Shown piece by piece: positions 37,696 to 45,912 of a stretch of DNA of 45,912 nt (positions are counted from its first letter, which is position 1; each line of letters begins with the position of its first letter). Source of the DNA: Planctomycetota bacterium (lineage in GTDB: Bacteria > Planctomycetota > Uabimicrobiia > Uabimicrobiales > JABWCH01); assembly GCA_020057085.1 (NCBI GenBank), contig JAGVGO010000221.1:1-45912 (forward strand). The letters are read 5' to 3'. The position numbers were made by a program, and so were the translations under genes. The notes beneath the pieces are model-generated. The model saw only the letters and a list, made by a program, of their open reading frames with translations, had not been told where the DNA came from and ran no database searches.

Positions 37696-40600
37696 ATGCC
37701 GACTGAAGGATTGTCGTTGCTGTTGCCGTTTTTTGAAGGCTCGCAGTTGGGCAATTATGTCATTCAAGGCAAGCTGGGAGCAGGCGGCATGGGTGTCGTA
37801 TACCGGGCCAAAGACACGACACTGCTACGCCAGGTTGCCATCAAAGTTATAAAAACGGGCGAAGCCGGCCATGCCATGGAGCGTTTTTTACGGGAACTGG
37901 AAATTTCGGCGCATCTGGACCATCCGCACATCGTCAAAATATACCATGTCGGCGTATGCAATAAATTTCCTTATTGCGTGATGGAATATATCCAGGGGTT
38001 GCCGCTTCTCGACTACGTAGAAACGCACTGTCTGCCGCTGGCCGGTAAGCTCACTATCATCAAAAAAATTGCCATGGCACTGGTTTATGCCCACAAGTAC
38101 AAGGTCATACATCGCGACATCAAACCATCCAACATTCTGGTACGCGACAACGGCGATCCGGTATTGATGGACTTCGGTATAGCCAAAATCACCCAATCTG
38201 CAAATCGCTCGATCACTCGCAGTGGTGAGGTCGTCGGCACGCTCGAATATATGTCTCCAGAGCAGGCTGAGGGAAAAAAACGCGAGATAGATGCGCGCAC
38301 AGACATCTATGGCCTGGGTGCCGTGTTATACCATCTGTTGACCGGCCGGCCGCCTGTGACCGGCTCTGGTATGATGGAAAAAATCTACAACGCAGCGGAA
38401 GGAAAAACGGTACCACCAAGCCAACTGGTCAATCATCTCCCGCTCAGTGTGGAAAAAATTTGCCTCAAAGCTTTGGAAAAAAAGCAAAGCAACCGTTATA
38501 GCGACGCCAAAGCTATGGTATCCGATATAGAGGCCTATCTGGAAGGCAAAGAATTGGCGTCAACCCGGCGCAATTGCGCAAGTAACAAAGTATCTCGCCT
38601 TTTGCACATGTCAACAGAAATATTGGTGACTGGTTTGCAGGTAGTGCTCAGGGTGAGAGATTTTTGCCGTGCAGCTTTGCTGAAAAAAAATATCTTCAGC
38701 TATATCCGGCTATTGACAGGGATAACAGCGGCCCTGATCGTTTTTTTTGGTTACCTGATCCTCGCTCCCAAGCCAGGCGAAGTCGGTAGTAAGTCTCCAT
38801 CAGTCTTGGAAAAAAACATTGATAAGTCGCGCATCCTTTCTCTCTACCAATCCGGTCTTGAAAAATACAAAAAACGCGATTATCATGAAGCCTATTTTTA
38901 TTGGGATTATGTCAGGCAAAAGATACTGGAAAATGAACGATTGGCAATGGATGAACAAATCAAGAAGATTGCCCAACAATTGTCGGATGATCTGATCGAA
39001 GTCGCTTTCGAAGCTGGAGAGTATCAAAAAGTATACGCTTTTTCTAGAGCCTCTTCCACTAAAGAAAAGCCTTTCTATATCCTCTGTTATATTGCTCGTG
39101 CTGCCTATCACTGCGGTTATACAGAGAAAGCGAAAACGATGTTCGAAGAGCTGGAAAAAGGCCTGACCTCCATTCCTGAAGCAGCGCAAAAATCTTACTT
39201 GCAGGTACTGAGTTATTACCGAGGGATGATCTTTTTCTCACAAAAACGCTGGGCTGCTGCTGCTGCAAAATTTAAAGAGGTCATCCATCTTGTTGAGCAA
39301 GACAAAACTCAACAAGAAAAAGCTTCGTTCGCTCCTGCTCTGTATCTCTATTATTGCGCCACTTACTTGGTTGACATAGACCAACCGATGACGCCGGAAG
39401 GGCAAGAAGCGATTAAAAATTACTTTTGGCAGGCGGCTTCATCTCACGATTTGACCTCGGAGGCGTTGCTGCACACTTTGTATCACGACACCCAGGCACG
39501 TTACTATCTGAAAATGGCCGAACTGTCCAAAGCCAAAGAGAGCGCAGGCAAAGTCATCGAGCATATTGAAGAATGCCTGAAAAATCAAGAGCTACAGGCT
39601 GAGTGGTACTATATTCGAGGCAAAGCTTACGCCATGCTCGGCCAAGCCGGCAAGGCACAACAAGACTTCGATGTCGCATGCCAACTGGCACCAGGGCAAT
39701 TGGGGCCGTTTCTCGCCAAAATAGATTTGCTATGGCTCGATCCCAAACCGGCAGAACTACGCAACATTTTTTCCGAATTTCCGACGCGGATATTTAAAGG
39801 AATACACATACCGATCAATCTTTTTGCGCATGAATTTGCTCAACTGGCCGAATCATACGGCGTTCGTATACAGGGTATACCTTTTAACCAAGGGCTGTTC
39901 GACCATTATGCCCAACAATTATGGAGCGGTAAAGAAGAAGATATGCAGATAGCGCAAAAGGTAATAGCTTCCATGGTACCAACCAGTGTCGTAAAAAGAG
40001 CTTTAGGGCATCTTATGGCTGTTCGGCAAACCGATATCGAATTCATACATTCGCTGATGGAAAAGGCCGATGTGTACGAGCAAGCATGTCTGGGGCAGGA
40101 ATGTTTGAGCCGACTGGCACGTGTACCATGGACAGGCACTATATGGCATGTGGAAAATTTCTATCCAAAGCATACCGACAGACTAAAAGAGATTCTGGCG
40201 GACGAGCGACAAAACATGTTTTTGCGTTTTCTGGCGGCACGGGTACTCACTGGCCTGCCCAGTCTCGAAGAGAGGGAAAGCCTATGGCAAAAATATTTGC
40301 AGGAGGCCGGACAAACGAATGATATGACTGCTACCATTATGGTGGCGCATGCTTTTCTGCAGCTTGGCTATGTTCACACTATCAGCGATTCCAATTTCAA
40401 TCACTTGGCCGCTCAATGGATTAAACAACAACGCCCTCACGATGCGGCCAATCAGTTTCTCGAATGTCTGCTGGCCGATATTTTGTTGCCGGCCGACCCC
40501 ACAGGTCTGGATATCTTGATCGCCATGCTCGATCTGCCGAGCAAACGCAGCAAGCTGATGGCAGCCTCACGTTTTCTCTGGCCACAACGCCTTCCGCCTG

Positions 40601-42363
40601 CGGTTTTCTCCAAGTTATTGCAGGTCTTACGCGATGGTATCTTCAATGGAAGTGAGCAAACGAGCAACCAGGATGAGCTGTCTACCCTGTGCCAGACTGC
40701 GACATTGTCTATGTTTTGCCGTTTTTTGACATTGAGCGAAATAGATGCACAAATGCAATGGCAAATCATGGTAGATCAGCATTTTCTGCAGCAAACGTTC
40801 GCATATTTACATCAACGACTGCGGCTGGCAAACCCGCCTCTGCAAAATGCAATCTTGCAATTCTGGCGCGAAGCGGCGCGCCTACTGGTCATCAATGATG
40901 ACAACGATCTGATACGGCAAATGCACAAAAAGATTCGCCCGTTATGGACCAATCCTGACCCGTTGGTCCGCTATCAGGCGCTCATGGCATCTTCTGCCTT
41001 GTTCGATCCCAAACTAATGGAAAAAATCTCGCCGGCCGAAGATGCAAATTTGTTGGAGAACATAGCCTGTTTACTTGGTGCTGCCAGTTCGGCGTCTATG
41101 GAAATCTACCGACAAAAAGCCTGGTTTTCTCTTTTGCGCGTGATAGGCAAAAACCAATTGATGGAAACAAAGAACTGGCGTATGCGTATGATTCTCCTTT
41201 ACCTGGTGGGTAGCGAAGCCGGGCACAGTGTCTTTCACTCGCAAATTCAAGCAGCACTACAAGACCCAGAGCCTTATATGCGATGCGTAGGCATCGTCTG
41301 CATGGGCCGTTGGTCGCAAGTTAACAAGACATTTCTCGACCGCTTGCGTCAAATGGCACGCGAAGATACTGATCATATGGTACGGGCGACTGCTCTGGGT
41401 ATGCTCATTCATCACACATACAAGCAGCAATCGCCCGATGCCGAGAACTGGCACCAATATGCCAAGCAAAGTCACGAGTGCGCAAGCGAAGATTATGCAC
41501 TCGCCGTAGGATGGGGCTATAGTATCCCCTGGGAACTTTACATCTTTGCCTCGCCATTTTTACGCAGTAAATTCAATTGGCAGGAAGAACAACATTGGGC
41601 ACATATTGCATGTGAGCTGGTGCAGCACTGCAAAGATCTAGCAACACGCAAGGAATATATGCTGCGGTTGCAAAAAAGTCTGGATATCCTGGAAAAATAT
41701 AAAAATTTGCCCATATACCAGGAACACACCTACTTGTTAGCCTTGCTGTATGAACAAGAGGGACGATATAAGGATGCCAGCGATTTCTTGGCTAAGATCA
41801 TCGGTGAATTGGCAATACAGGATACACGTTTTATCTGGATGTGGACCCAGTTGATGGTGCGTCAAGATCGTATCCGTGAGGCACAACAGAGAATCGAGGA
41901 GTTGCTGGCCCGGAGCGAGCAATACCAAACGGAAGATTACGCGACTAAGCAAGCTTTAACCAAACACCAGGCGCAACTACTACGTAGCCTGGCACTGTTA
42001 TGTCTGGCGCAAGGCAACAAGAGCAGAGGACGACAGCTTCTGTTGCAACAATATCTGCTATACCCACAACAGCCGGATGGCCTGCAAGCCTGGGCAGAAT
42101 TTTATTATGCCGAGCACGAAGATTTACGTGCCTCTTATGCCTTGCAAAAGATGCAAGAGTGGGTGCCTAAAAACTGTGAATTTTCTTTGTCTCTAGCCAG
42201 GCTCGCGGCGCGAAATAACGATTTGTCAAAGGTAATTTTGTATGTACGCTGGGCTAAATTGCAAAATTCTTCCCTCAACTGCAGAGATGTGGAGAAATAC
42301 CAGGAGTTGCAACCTTTTGTCGCTCACCCCAAGATACAAAAAATAGTCGACGGCAAAGAATAG
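37696..42363 (+). CDS. Giant transmembrane Ser/Thr protein kinase with TPR/HEAT-like C-terminal region
   Basis: 1555 aa. The kinase domain (about 21-285) is complete: GAGGMG (28-33), Lys50 in VAIK, HRDIKPSN (Asp141), DFG (159-161), GTLEYMSPEQ and DIYGLG. A membrane helix lies at about 336-357. Beyond it are TPR-like repeats (about 375-680, e.g. QAEWYYIRGKAYAMLGQAGKAQQDF), HEAT-like helical repeats (about 790-1230) and further TPRs (about 1350-1540). The layout predicts a very large extracytoplasmic sensor or scaffold driving a cytoplasmic kinase. GGGGAGA precedes the ATG. It is co-directional with lptD and the zinc-ribbon protein, hinting at control of envelope assembly. A solo MITE end starts at the base after its stop. 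Confidence 0.92.
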   Translation: MPTEGLSLLLPFFEGSQLGNYVIQGKLGAGGMGVVYRAKDTTLLRQVAIKVIKTGEAGHAMERFLRELEISAHLDHPHIVKIYHVGVCNKFPYCVMEYIQGLPLLDYVETHCLPLAGKLTIIKKIAMALVYAHKYKVIHRDIKPSNILVRDNGDPVLMDFGIAKITQSANRSITRSGEVVGTLEYMSPEQAEGKKREIDARTDIYGLGAVLYHLLTGRPPVTGSGMMEKIYNAAEGKTVPPSQLVNHLPLSVEKICLKALEKKQSNRYSDAKAMVSDIEAYLEGKELASTRRNCASNKVSRLLHMSTEILVTGLQVVLRVRDFCRAALLKKNIFSYIRLLTGITAALIVFFGYLILAPKPGEVGSKSPSVLEKNIDKSRILSLYQSGLEKYKKRDYHEAYFYWDYVRQKILENERLAMDEQIKKIAQQLSDDLIEVAFEAGEYQKVYAFSRASSTKEKPFYILCYIARAAYHCGYTEKAKTMFEELEKGLTSIPEAAQKSYLQVLSYYRGMIFFSQKRWAAAAAKFKEVIHLVEQDKTQQEKASFAPALYLYYCATYLVDIDQPMTPEGQEAIKNYFWQAASSHDLTSEALLHTLYHDTQARYYLKMAELSKAKESAGKVIEHIEECLKNQELQAEWYYIRGKAYAMLGQAGKAQQDFDVACQLAPGQLGPFLAKIDLLWLDPKPAELRNIFSEFPTRIFKGIHIPINLFAHEFAQLAESYGVRIQGIPFNQGLFDHYAQQLWSGKEEDMQIAQKVIASMVPTSVVKRALGHLMAVRQTDIEFIHSLMEKADVYEQACLGQECLSRLARVPWTGTIWHVENFYPKHTDRLKEILADERQNMFLRFLAARVLTGLPSLEERESLWQKYLQEAGQTNDMTATIMVAHAFLQLGYVHTISDSNFNHLAAQWIKQQRPHDAANQFLECLLADILLPADPTGLDILIAMLDLPSKRSKLMAASRFLWPQRLPPAVFSKLLQVLRDGIFNGSEQTSNQDELSTLCQTATLSMFCRFLTLSEIDAQMQWQIMVDQHFLQQTFAYLHQRLRLANPPLQNAILQFWREAARLLVINDDNDLIRQMHKKIRPLWTNPDPLVRYQALMASSALFDPKLMEKISPAEDANLLENIACLLGAASSASMEIYRQKAWFSLLRVIGKNQLMETKNWRMRMILLYLVGSEAGHSVFHSQIQAALQDPEPYMRCVGIVCMGRWSQVNKTFLDRLRQMAREDTDHMVRATALGMLIHHTYKQQSPDAENWHQYAKQSHECASEDYALAVGWGYSIPWELYIFASPFLRSKFNWQEEQHWAHIACELVQHCKDLATRKEYMLRLQKSLDILEKYKNLPIYQEHTYLLALLYEQEGRYKDASDFLAKIIGELAIQDTRFIWMWTQLMVRQDRIREAQQRIEELLARSEQYQTEDYATKQALTKHQAQLLRSLALLCLAQGNKSRGRQLLLQQYLLYPQQPDGLQAWAEFYYAEHEDLRASYALQKMQEWVPKNCEFSLSLARLAARNNDLSKVILYVRWAKLQNSSLNCRDVEKYQELQPFVAHPKIQKIVDGKE

Positions 42364-42385
42364 CAGGGCCATTTCATTCTCCGCG
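42364..42385 (+). repeat. Solo left terminus of the CAGGG-ended MITE family
   Basis: CAGGGCCATTTCATTCTCC begins at the first base after the kinase stop and has the same end sequence as the elements at 23358 and 28659. No matching right end follows before 42422. Confidence 0.6.
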
Positions 42386-42421
42386 TGAGGGTATCAGCGC
42401 GACGTATCTTTTATTGTCAAA

Positions 42422-43222
42422 CTATTCTTTGACCAGCACATGGTAAAAGGTTCCATCTTCGCCTACCACGTTTTTCTTACTGCACAGGGCAAAAGTCTGG
42501 TTGTTGTAGATAGCTCTCAAACGGAAGCCGGCCAGGCTGGTGAGACGCACAAAATCGTGGTAATGCCACAGGCGCAGATTGTGGTCTTCACTGAAGGAGA
42601 AAGTTTTGCCGTGGTCGTCCACTTGCATGCTGACGGTAACGTGGCGGATCTTATGCTCTTCGTCGTAGCGGTCGGGATTCCAGGAAACGGCAATTTTGAT
42701 ACCGTCCTGCTCGGCCGCCCAGCTTTGATCTTGCGGGTTTTCGTTTTTGATGTCGTTGCAGGCATAAGAAAATTCCAGGATGTAGGCGGCACCTTTGCGC
42801 AATGTTTGCGCCATGTTACTGAAGTGTTGCAACACTTCTTCGTCGCTTACGCAGTAACAGATACTGCTGAGTAGATTCAAGCTGGCATCGTATTTTTTGT
42901 TGAATTTCATGACACGCATGTCGCCTTGCAACACTTCGGCCTTGTCACCACAGCCCTCTTTCTGCACCAGTTCTTTGGCATACTTCACCATGCCATCGCT
43001 CAAATCGTAAGCGGTCACCCGATAGCCGCGTTTGGCAAAACTGGTGATAAATGTACCGGTACCGCAAGCCACTTCCAGGATACTCTTGACCTGCAGCCTG
43101 GAATATTTTTTGAAACAGTCGAGATAAAAATCGGTTTCCTCCGCCACATCGCGGTTGAAACCTTTACTGGTAAAGGCGATGTCGTAATATTTCGCCTGAT
43201 CGTAAAATTGCTTGGTTTCCAC
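42422..43222 (-). CDS. Class I SAM-dependent methyltransferase, paralogue 2
   Basis: 266 aa from a GTG seven bases after AGGA. Motif I is LEVACGTGTFITSF and motif II follows in VTAYDLSDGMV. LQGDMRVMKFNKKYDASLNLLSSICY contains the post-motif segment in two parts. It is closely similar along its whole length to the gene at 43237-44031, including the unusual DKAEVLQGDMR block and the DDHGK/EEHNLR C-terminal region. The substrate is unknown; the C-terminal beta hairpins resemble those of small-molecule methylases. It starts 15 nt after the other copy. Confidence 0.85.
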   Translation of the reverse strand: METKQFYDQAKYYDIAFTSKGFNRDVAEETDFYLDCFKKYSRLQVKSILEVACGTGTFITSFAKRGYRVTAYDLSDGMVKYAKELVQKEGCGDKAEVLQGDMRVMKFNKKYDASLNLLSSICYCVSDEEVLQHFSNMAQTLRKGAAYILEFSYACNDIKNENPQDQSWAAEQDGIKIAVSWNPDRYDEEHKIRHVTVSMQVDDHGKTFSFSEDHNLRLWHYHDFVRLTSLAGFRLRAIYNNQTFALCSKKNVVGEDGTFYHVLVKE

Positions 43223-43236
43223 GTATTTTTCCTGTT

Positions 43237-44031
43237 TTATTCTTTAATGAACACGGTGTAGAGCGGCTGGTCTTCGCCAGTCACTCGCTTGTTCGGCAAC
43301 AGCTCGAACTTGTCGGTATAGACGGCCTTGAGCCGGAATCCGGCGAGGCGGCTTAAACGTTGTAAATCGTCATAGAACCACAGCCGCAGGTTGTGTTCTT
43401 CGACAAACGATAATTTCTTGCCATTGTCGTCAACCTCCATCTTGACGGTGACGTGGCGGATTTTCTTGTCTTTGTCGTAAGAGTCCGGCGACCACAAAGT
43501 TTTGGTCTTGATGCCATCGCGTTCCATCTCCCACTCTTCGAGCCAGCCCTGACCGGGTGCGCGCTCTTTTTCGATGTTGTCGTAAGCATAACCGAACTCG
43601 GTTACGTACACGGCACCTTTGCGCAGCGAACTGACCATGCTGACGAAGTGGTTCAGGATATCTTCATCGCTCGACAAGTAGCTCAAGCTGGTGAACGGGG
43701 TGACGGCGGCGTCATATTTTTTGTTGAATTTCATCGTCCGCATGTCGCCTTGAACTGCCTCCGCCTTGTCGGCAAGGCCTGCTTTTTGTGCCCGTTCTCT
43801 GGCACACACCACCATGTTGGCGCTGATGTCATAGCCGGTGATGTGGTAGCCACGTTTGGCAAACGACACGAGGTAAAGACCGCTGCCGCAGCCTGCTTCG
43901 ATGATCTTTTTCACCTTGAACGGCGGGTATTCATTGAAACAACGCACGAAAAAATCGGTTTCAGGGGTGAGATCCCGGTCAAAAGCAATGTCATAGTACT
44001 TAGCTAAATCGTAAAGTTGTGTAGTTTCCAC
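43237..44031 (-). CDS. Class I SAM-dependent methyltransferase, paralogue 1
   Basis: 264 aa from a GTG after AAGGAAG. SAM motif I IEAGCGSGLYLVSF and motif II ITGYDISANMV are present. It is the upstream partner of a tandem pair; opening (METTQLYDLAKYYDIAF) and closing residues match paralogue 2 (METKQFYDQAKYYDIAF). The two genes probably arose by local duplication and then diverged, so their substrates may differ. Confidence 0.85.
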   Translation of the reverse strand: METTQLYDLAKYYDIAFDRDLTPETDFFVRCFNEYPPFKVKKIIEAGCGSGLYLVSFAKRGYHITGYDISANMVVCARERAQKAGLADKAEAVQGDMRTMKFNKKYDAAVTPFTSLSYLSSDEDILNHFVSMVSSLRKGAVYVTEFGYAYDNIEKERAPGQGWLEEWEMERDGIKTKTLWSPDSYDKDKKIRHVTVKMEVDDNGKKLSFVEEHNLRLWFYDDLQRLSRLAGFRLKAVYTDKFELLPNKRVTGEDQPLYTVFIKE

Positions 44032-44072
44032 ACTACTTCTTCCTTATTTAAGAAAAACTTTAAGTAATGCTC

Positions 44073-44143
44073 GTAGCCGCAACCTTTACGGTTGCGCCGC
44101 GATTTCTAAAACATGACGACGCAGGCATAAAGCCTGCGACTAC
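44073..44143. repeat. Nested palindromic repeat (GTAGTCGCAGGC family), copy 2
   Basis: The right arm inverted reads GTAGTCGCAGGCTTTATGCC, identical to the left arm of the copy at 16075. The left arm is a diverged GTAGCCGCAACCTTTACGG. Length and spacing match copy 1. Confidence 0.7.
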
Positions 44144-44195
44144 AATCTTTTTGCCATCACATTGGTCAATTGCAGAGGTAGAAATTATTTACCGT

Positions 44196-44245
44196 GTAAG
44201 ACCTTCATCTTACTCAACTTTTCAGTCATTTCAAACAAATTTTTG
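44196..44245. repeat. Direct repeat flanking the permease gene, copy 1
   Basis: About 50 bp: a small hairpin (GTAAGA/TCTTAC) followed by CTCAACTTTTCAGTCATTTC and AAACAAATTTTT. It agrees closely with 45540-45589 and lies just beyond the permease stop. Confidence 0.65.
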
Positions 44246-44254
44246 CTGTTGCGA

Positions 44255-45484
44255 CTACTTGACGATCCACACCAACAACACTACACCCACGCACAATACC
44301 AGCAAAGTCGAGACAAAGCCAAAGCGCAGATATTCAAAAAAACCGAGTGGATAATCTTTTTTCGCTTTTTCTGCGACAATGATGTTGGCGACCGAGCCGA
44401 TCAAAGTGAAATTGCCCGCCACGGTAGTGACAAATGCCAGCAGTACCCAGCCGAGTTCTGATGAACCGAGTTGTGGCATATGTGGGCCGGCCAGCATGAC
44501 CATCGGCACGTTGGAAACGATCTGCGAGCCGATCGTCATAAAGGCGGAAAATATGGCTACGCCGCCCGGTTGAGCCAAATTCATATGAGGTGACAGACAG
44601 TTCCAGCACTCTTCTACCAGGCCGGTCTTGGCTAAGGCCTTGACGACGATAAAAAGCGAACAAAAAAAGATCAAAAGTGCCCAGTCCACGCGTGAAAAGG
44701 CTTCGCGAGGATCTTTACGTTCCGAGAGGATGAGAATCACACAGCCGCCCACAGCGGTGTAGCCCAGATGGAAACCTGCGAAAAATCCGGCAATGACGAG
44801 CAGAGTCACCAGGCTGACGATTTTGAGACGCCGGTAATCAACAACAACACTTAGCTGTTCGGATAATTCCATTGTTTTGGGAAGCACTCGCCGATAATAC
44901 AGTCGCAGCAGCAGAATATTGAGAACGACGCCGATCAGCGAAGCCGCTCCTGCATACATGAGAAACTGGGCAAACGGAAATTTACTCATGCTGCCGATAA
45001 TCATGTTTTGCGGGTTGCCTACCAGGGTGGCGGCGCTGCCGATATTGGCCGAGGTAGCGATGGCGATGAGATACGGTCCCATAGGCAGCTTGGCTCTGCG
45101 ACAGGTAGCTATCACAACCGGTGTCATAAAGAGGCAAACGGTATCGTTGACCAGGAAAGCCGAAAGCAAAGCGGACAGCAAAGCGACCATTTCGAGTAGA
45201 TACCAAGGGCTTTTGCACAAAGCGATAGCTTTGCTCGCCAGCCATTCAAAGAAACCGGCGTTGTCCAGATAGACAGTGAGTAGCATCGTGCCGAAAAGTA
45301 AGACAATTGTGTCGTGGTCAATGGCATGGTAACTTTCTTCCGGGGTCAGCGCGCCTACCGCGACCATCAACACTGCTCCCAAGAGAGCACCGGCAGGTCG
45401 GCCTATCGGCAATAGAGAAAGACGGCGGGCAGCAATCAACACATAGGTAAGGCCGAAAATCAAGAGTATCAGTGTCGTTTTCAT
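44255..45484 (-). CDS. ArsB/SLC13-type (ion transporter superfamily) permease
   Basis: 409 aa, about eleven membrane helices. Two-fold signature motifs of the ion-transporter superfamily are present: VNDTVCLFMTPVV, ATSANIGSAATLVGNPQNMI, VSNVPMVMLAGP and TVAGNFTLIGSVANIIVAE. Arsenite/antimonite, dicarboxylate/sulfate and Na+/H+ transporters share this fold; no ars or other diagnostic genes are nearby. AGGA lies six bases before the ATG. The gene is enclosed by near-identical direct repeats, which suggests that it was acquired or duplicated as a unit. Confidence 0.85.
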   Translation of the reverse strand: MKTTLILLIFGLTYVLIAARRLSLLPIGRPAGALLGAVLMVAVGALTPEESYHAIDHDTIVLLFGTMLLTVYLDNAGFFEWLASKAIALCKSPWYLLEMVALLSALLSAFLVNDTVCLFMTPVVIATCRRAKLPMGPYLIAIATSANIGSAATLVGNPQNMIIGSMSKFPFAQFLMYAGAASLIGVVLNILLLRLYYRRVLPKTMELSEQLSVVVDYRRLKIVSLVTLLVIAGFFAGFHLGYTAVGGCVILILSERKDPREAFSRVDWALLIFFCSLFIVVKALAKTGLVEECWNCLSPHMNLAQPGGVAIFSAFMTIGSQIVSNVPMVMLAGPHMPQLGSSELGWVLLAFVTTVAGNFTLIGSVANIIVAEKAKKDYPLGFFEYLRFGFVSTLLVLCVGVVLLVWIVK

Positions 45485-45500
45485 AAAAAATCCTGGGAAC

Positions 45501-45518
45501 GCCGAGCCCCAGCTCGGC
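45501..45518. repeat. Hairpin GCCGAGC-CCCA-GCTCGGC in the permease leader
   Basis: A perfect 7-bp GC-rich stem sits 17 nt upstream of the permease start. With the adjacent GGGAAC it looks like a dispersed palindromic repeat. On the permease transcript it would fold in the 5' leader. Confidence 0.5.
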
Positions 45519-45539
45519 CAAAAAATAAATTTACAGATC

Positions 45540-45589
45540 CTAAGACAATTATCTTACTCACCTTTTCAGCCATTTCAAACAAATTTTGT
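45540..45589. repeat. Direct repeat flanking the permease gene, copy 2
   Basis: Partner of 44196-44245 in the same orientation: TAAGA/TCTTA hairpin, then CTCACCTTTTCAGCCATTTC and AAACAAATTTTG. It lies upstream of the permease start. Confidence 0.65.
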
Positions 45590-45705
45590 GAACTATGATG
45601 GTACTGTTGTTTTTGTGAGGCTGCCCGCGCGATGTTTGTGGGATTCTTCTCAAACACACAAAAAAAAGTAGCTGGTCTATCAATGTCCCACCCTGGATGT
45701 TATAA

Positions 45706-45798
45706 TGGAGTGAAGTGGAAGTCCTGGAGCCGGCAAATCTGCGTGAGATGGTAACGGCCGAGATCAAGAAGATGGCGGCGATTTATGAGAAAGCATAG
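45706..45798 (+). pseudogene. C-terminal remnant of a WYL-domain transcriptional regulator
   Basis: The frame after the stop at 45703 reads WSEVEVLEPANLREMV, then TAEIKKMAAIYEKA and TAG. It matches the extreme C-terminus of WYL-domain regulators (V.VL.P..LRE...E...M...Y). Nothing upstream in any frame continues the domain, so only about 30 codons survive. The remaining sequence from 45590 to 45705 and from 45799 to 45912 shows no gene, RNA or clear regulatory site. Confidence 0.55.
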
Positions 45799-45912
45799 AC
45801 TATTGTTCCGATTGGGCGTATCCAATAATTAGGGGGCATAGTAACTTTTTTGAAATAAGTACAAGAGTACAAGCCTATCACCTCTCCCCTGGCGGGCTGT
45901 TTTGTACCCACA

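Overview
The window looks like a chromosomal stretch from a diderm bacterium of the Planctomycetes-Verrucomicrobia-Chlamydiae/Lentisphaerota type. Planctomycetota is the best guess, with moderate confidence. The clues are two transmembrane PknB-type Ser/Thr kinases with long TPR/HEAT-like tails, an FHA protein, several N-terminal C-x2-C zinc ribbons of the style common in Planctomycetota, an FGE-sulfatase/TPR membrane protein, a bacterial microcompartment shell protein and an LptD-like outer-membrane protein. No rRNA, tRNA or CRISPR array was seen. Small palindromic and MITE-like repeats occupy most intergenic gaps.

Layout. 1-6522 (+) is a tightly packed run: tandem-BMC shell protein, TPR/FGE-sulfatase membrane protein (1-nt overlap), PTS EIIA-like protein, zinc-ribbon protein with a degenerate J-like segment, class IV histone-deacetylase-like enzyme, PflX-like radical SAM protein and a small unknown protein. 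6546-10042 (+) starts at a good sigma70-type promoter and holds an FHA protein with a degenerate MoxR-like domain, rsmA and a DUF445 membrane protein. 10059-15993 (+) is a type I restriction-modification operon. A PIN-toxin/RHH-antitoxin-like pair sits between hsdM and hsdS, and the junction sequence carrying the ribosome-binding site is duplicated on both sides of it. 16275-18911 (+) encodes a signal-peptidase-I-like protein lacking both catalytic residues, a TPR membrane protein, a zinc-ribbon membrane protein and a tiny membrane protein. 18994-20892 (+) is a secreted sphingomyelinase-like EEP phosphodiesterase.

20973-23253 (-) is a GNAT-like / thiolase-like / DUF35 operon; the thiolase has Pro where the nucleophilic Cys should be. 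23593-28541 (-) holds a GT-C glycosyltransferase, a RimJ/RimL-type acetyltransferase, an M48 metalloprotease and a Ser/Thr kinase. MITE-like elements with CAGGG-type ends flank this block. 28888-29304 (-) is a short GrpE-like protein. It is divergent from a caspase-fold lipoprotein (29486-31321, +) whose catalytic Cys is Ala. An MBL-fold hydrolase (+) and a small membrane protein (-) follow. 33478-42363 (+) is lptD, a zinc-ribbon membrane protein and a 1555-residue kinase. 42422-44031 (-) has two tandem paralogous methyltransferases. 44255-45484 (-) is an ArsB/SLC13-type permease flanked by ~50-bp direct repeats. The window ends with a 27-codon remnant of a WYL-domain regulator.

Common thread. 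The window is rich in signalling and scaffold-type proteins (kinases, FHA, zinc ribbons, TPRs) and in enzyme folds that have lost catalytic residues (MoxR-like ATPase, signal peptidase, caspase, thiolase, J-domain). The most notable arrangements are the translationally coupled shell-protein/FGE pair, the pseudo-signal-peptidase cluster, and the restriction operon with a toxin-antitoxin-like cassette spliced in at a duplicated translation start. All function calls come from reading motifs by eye; no database search was run.
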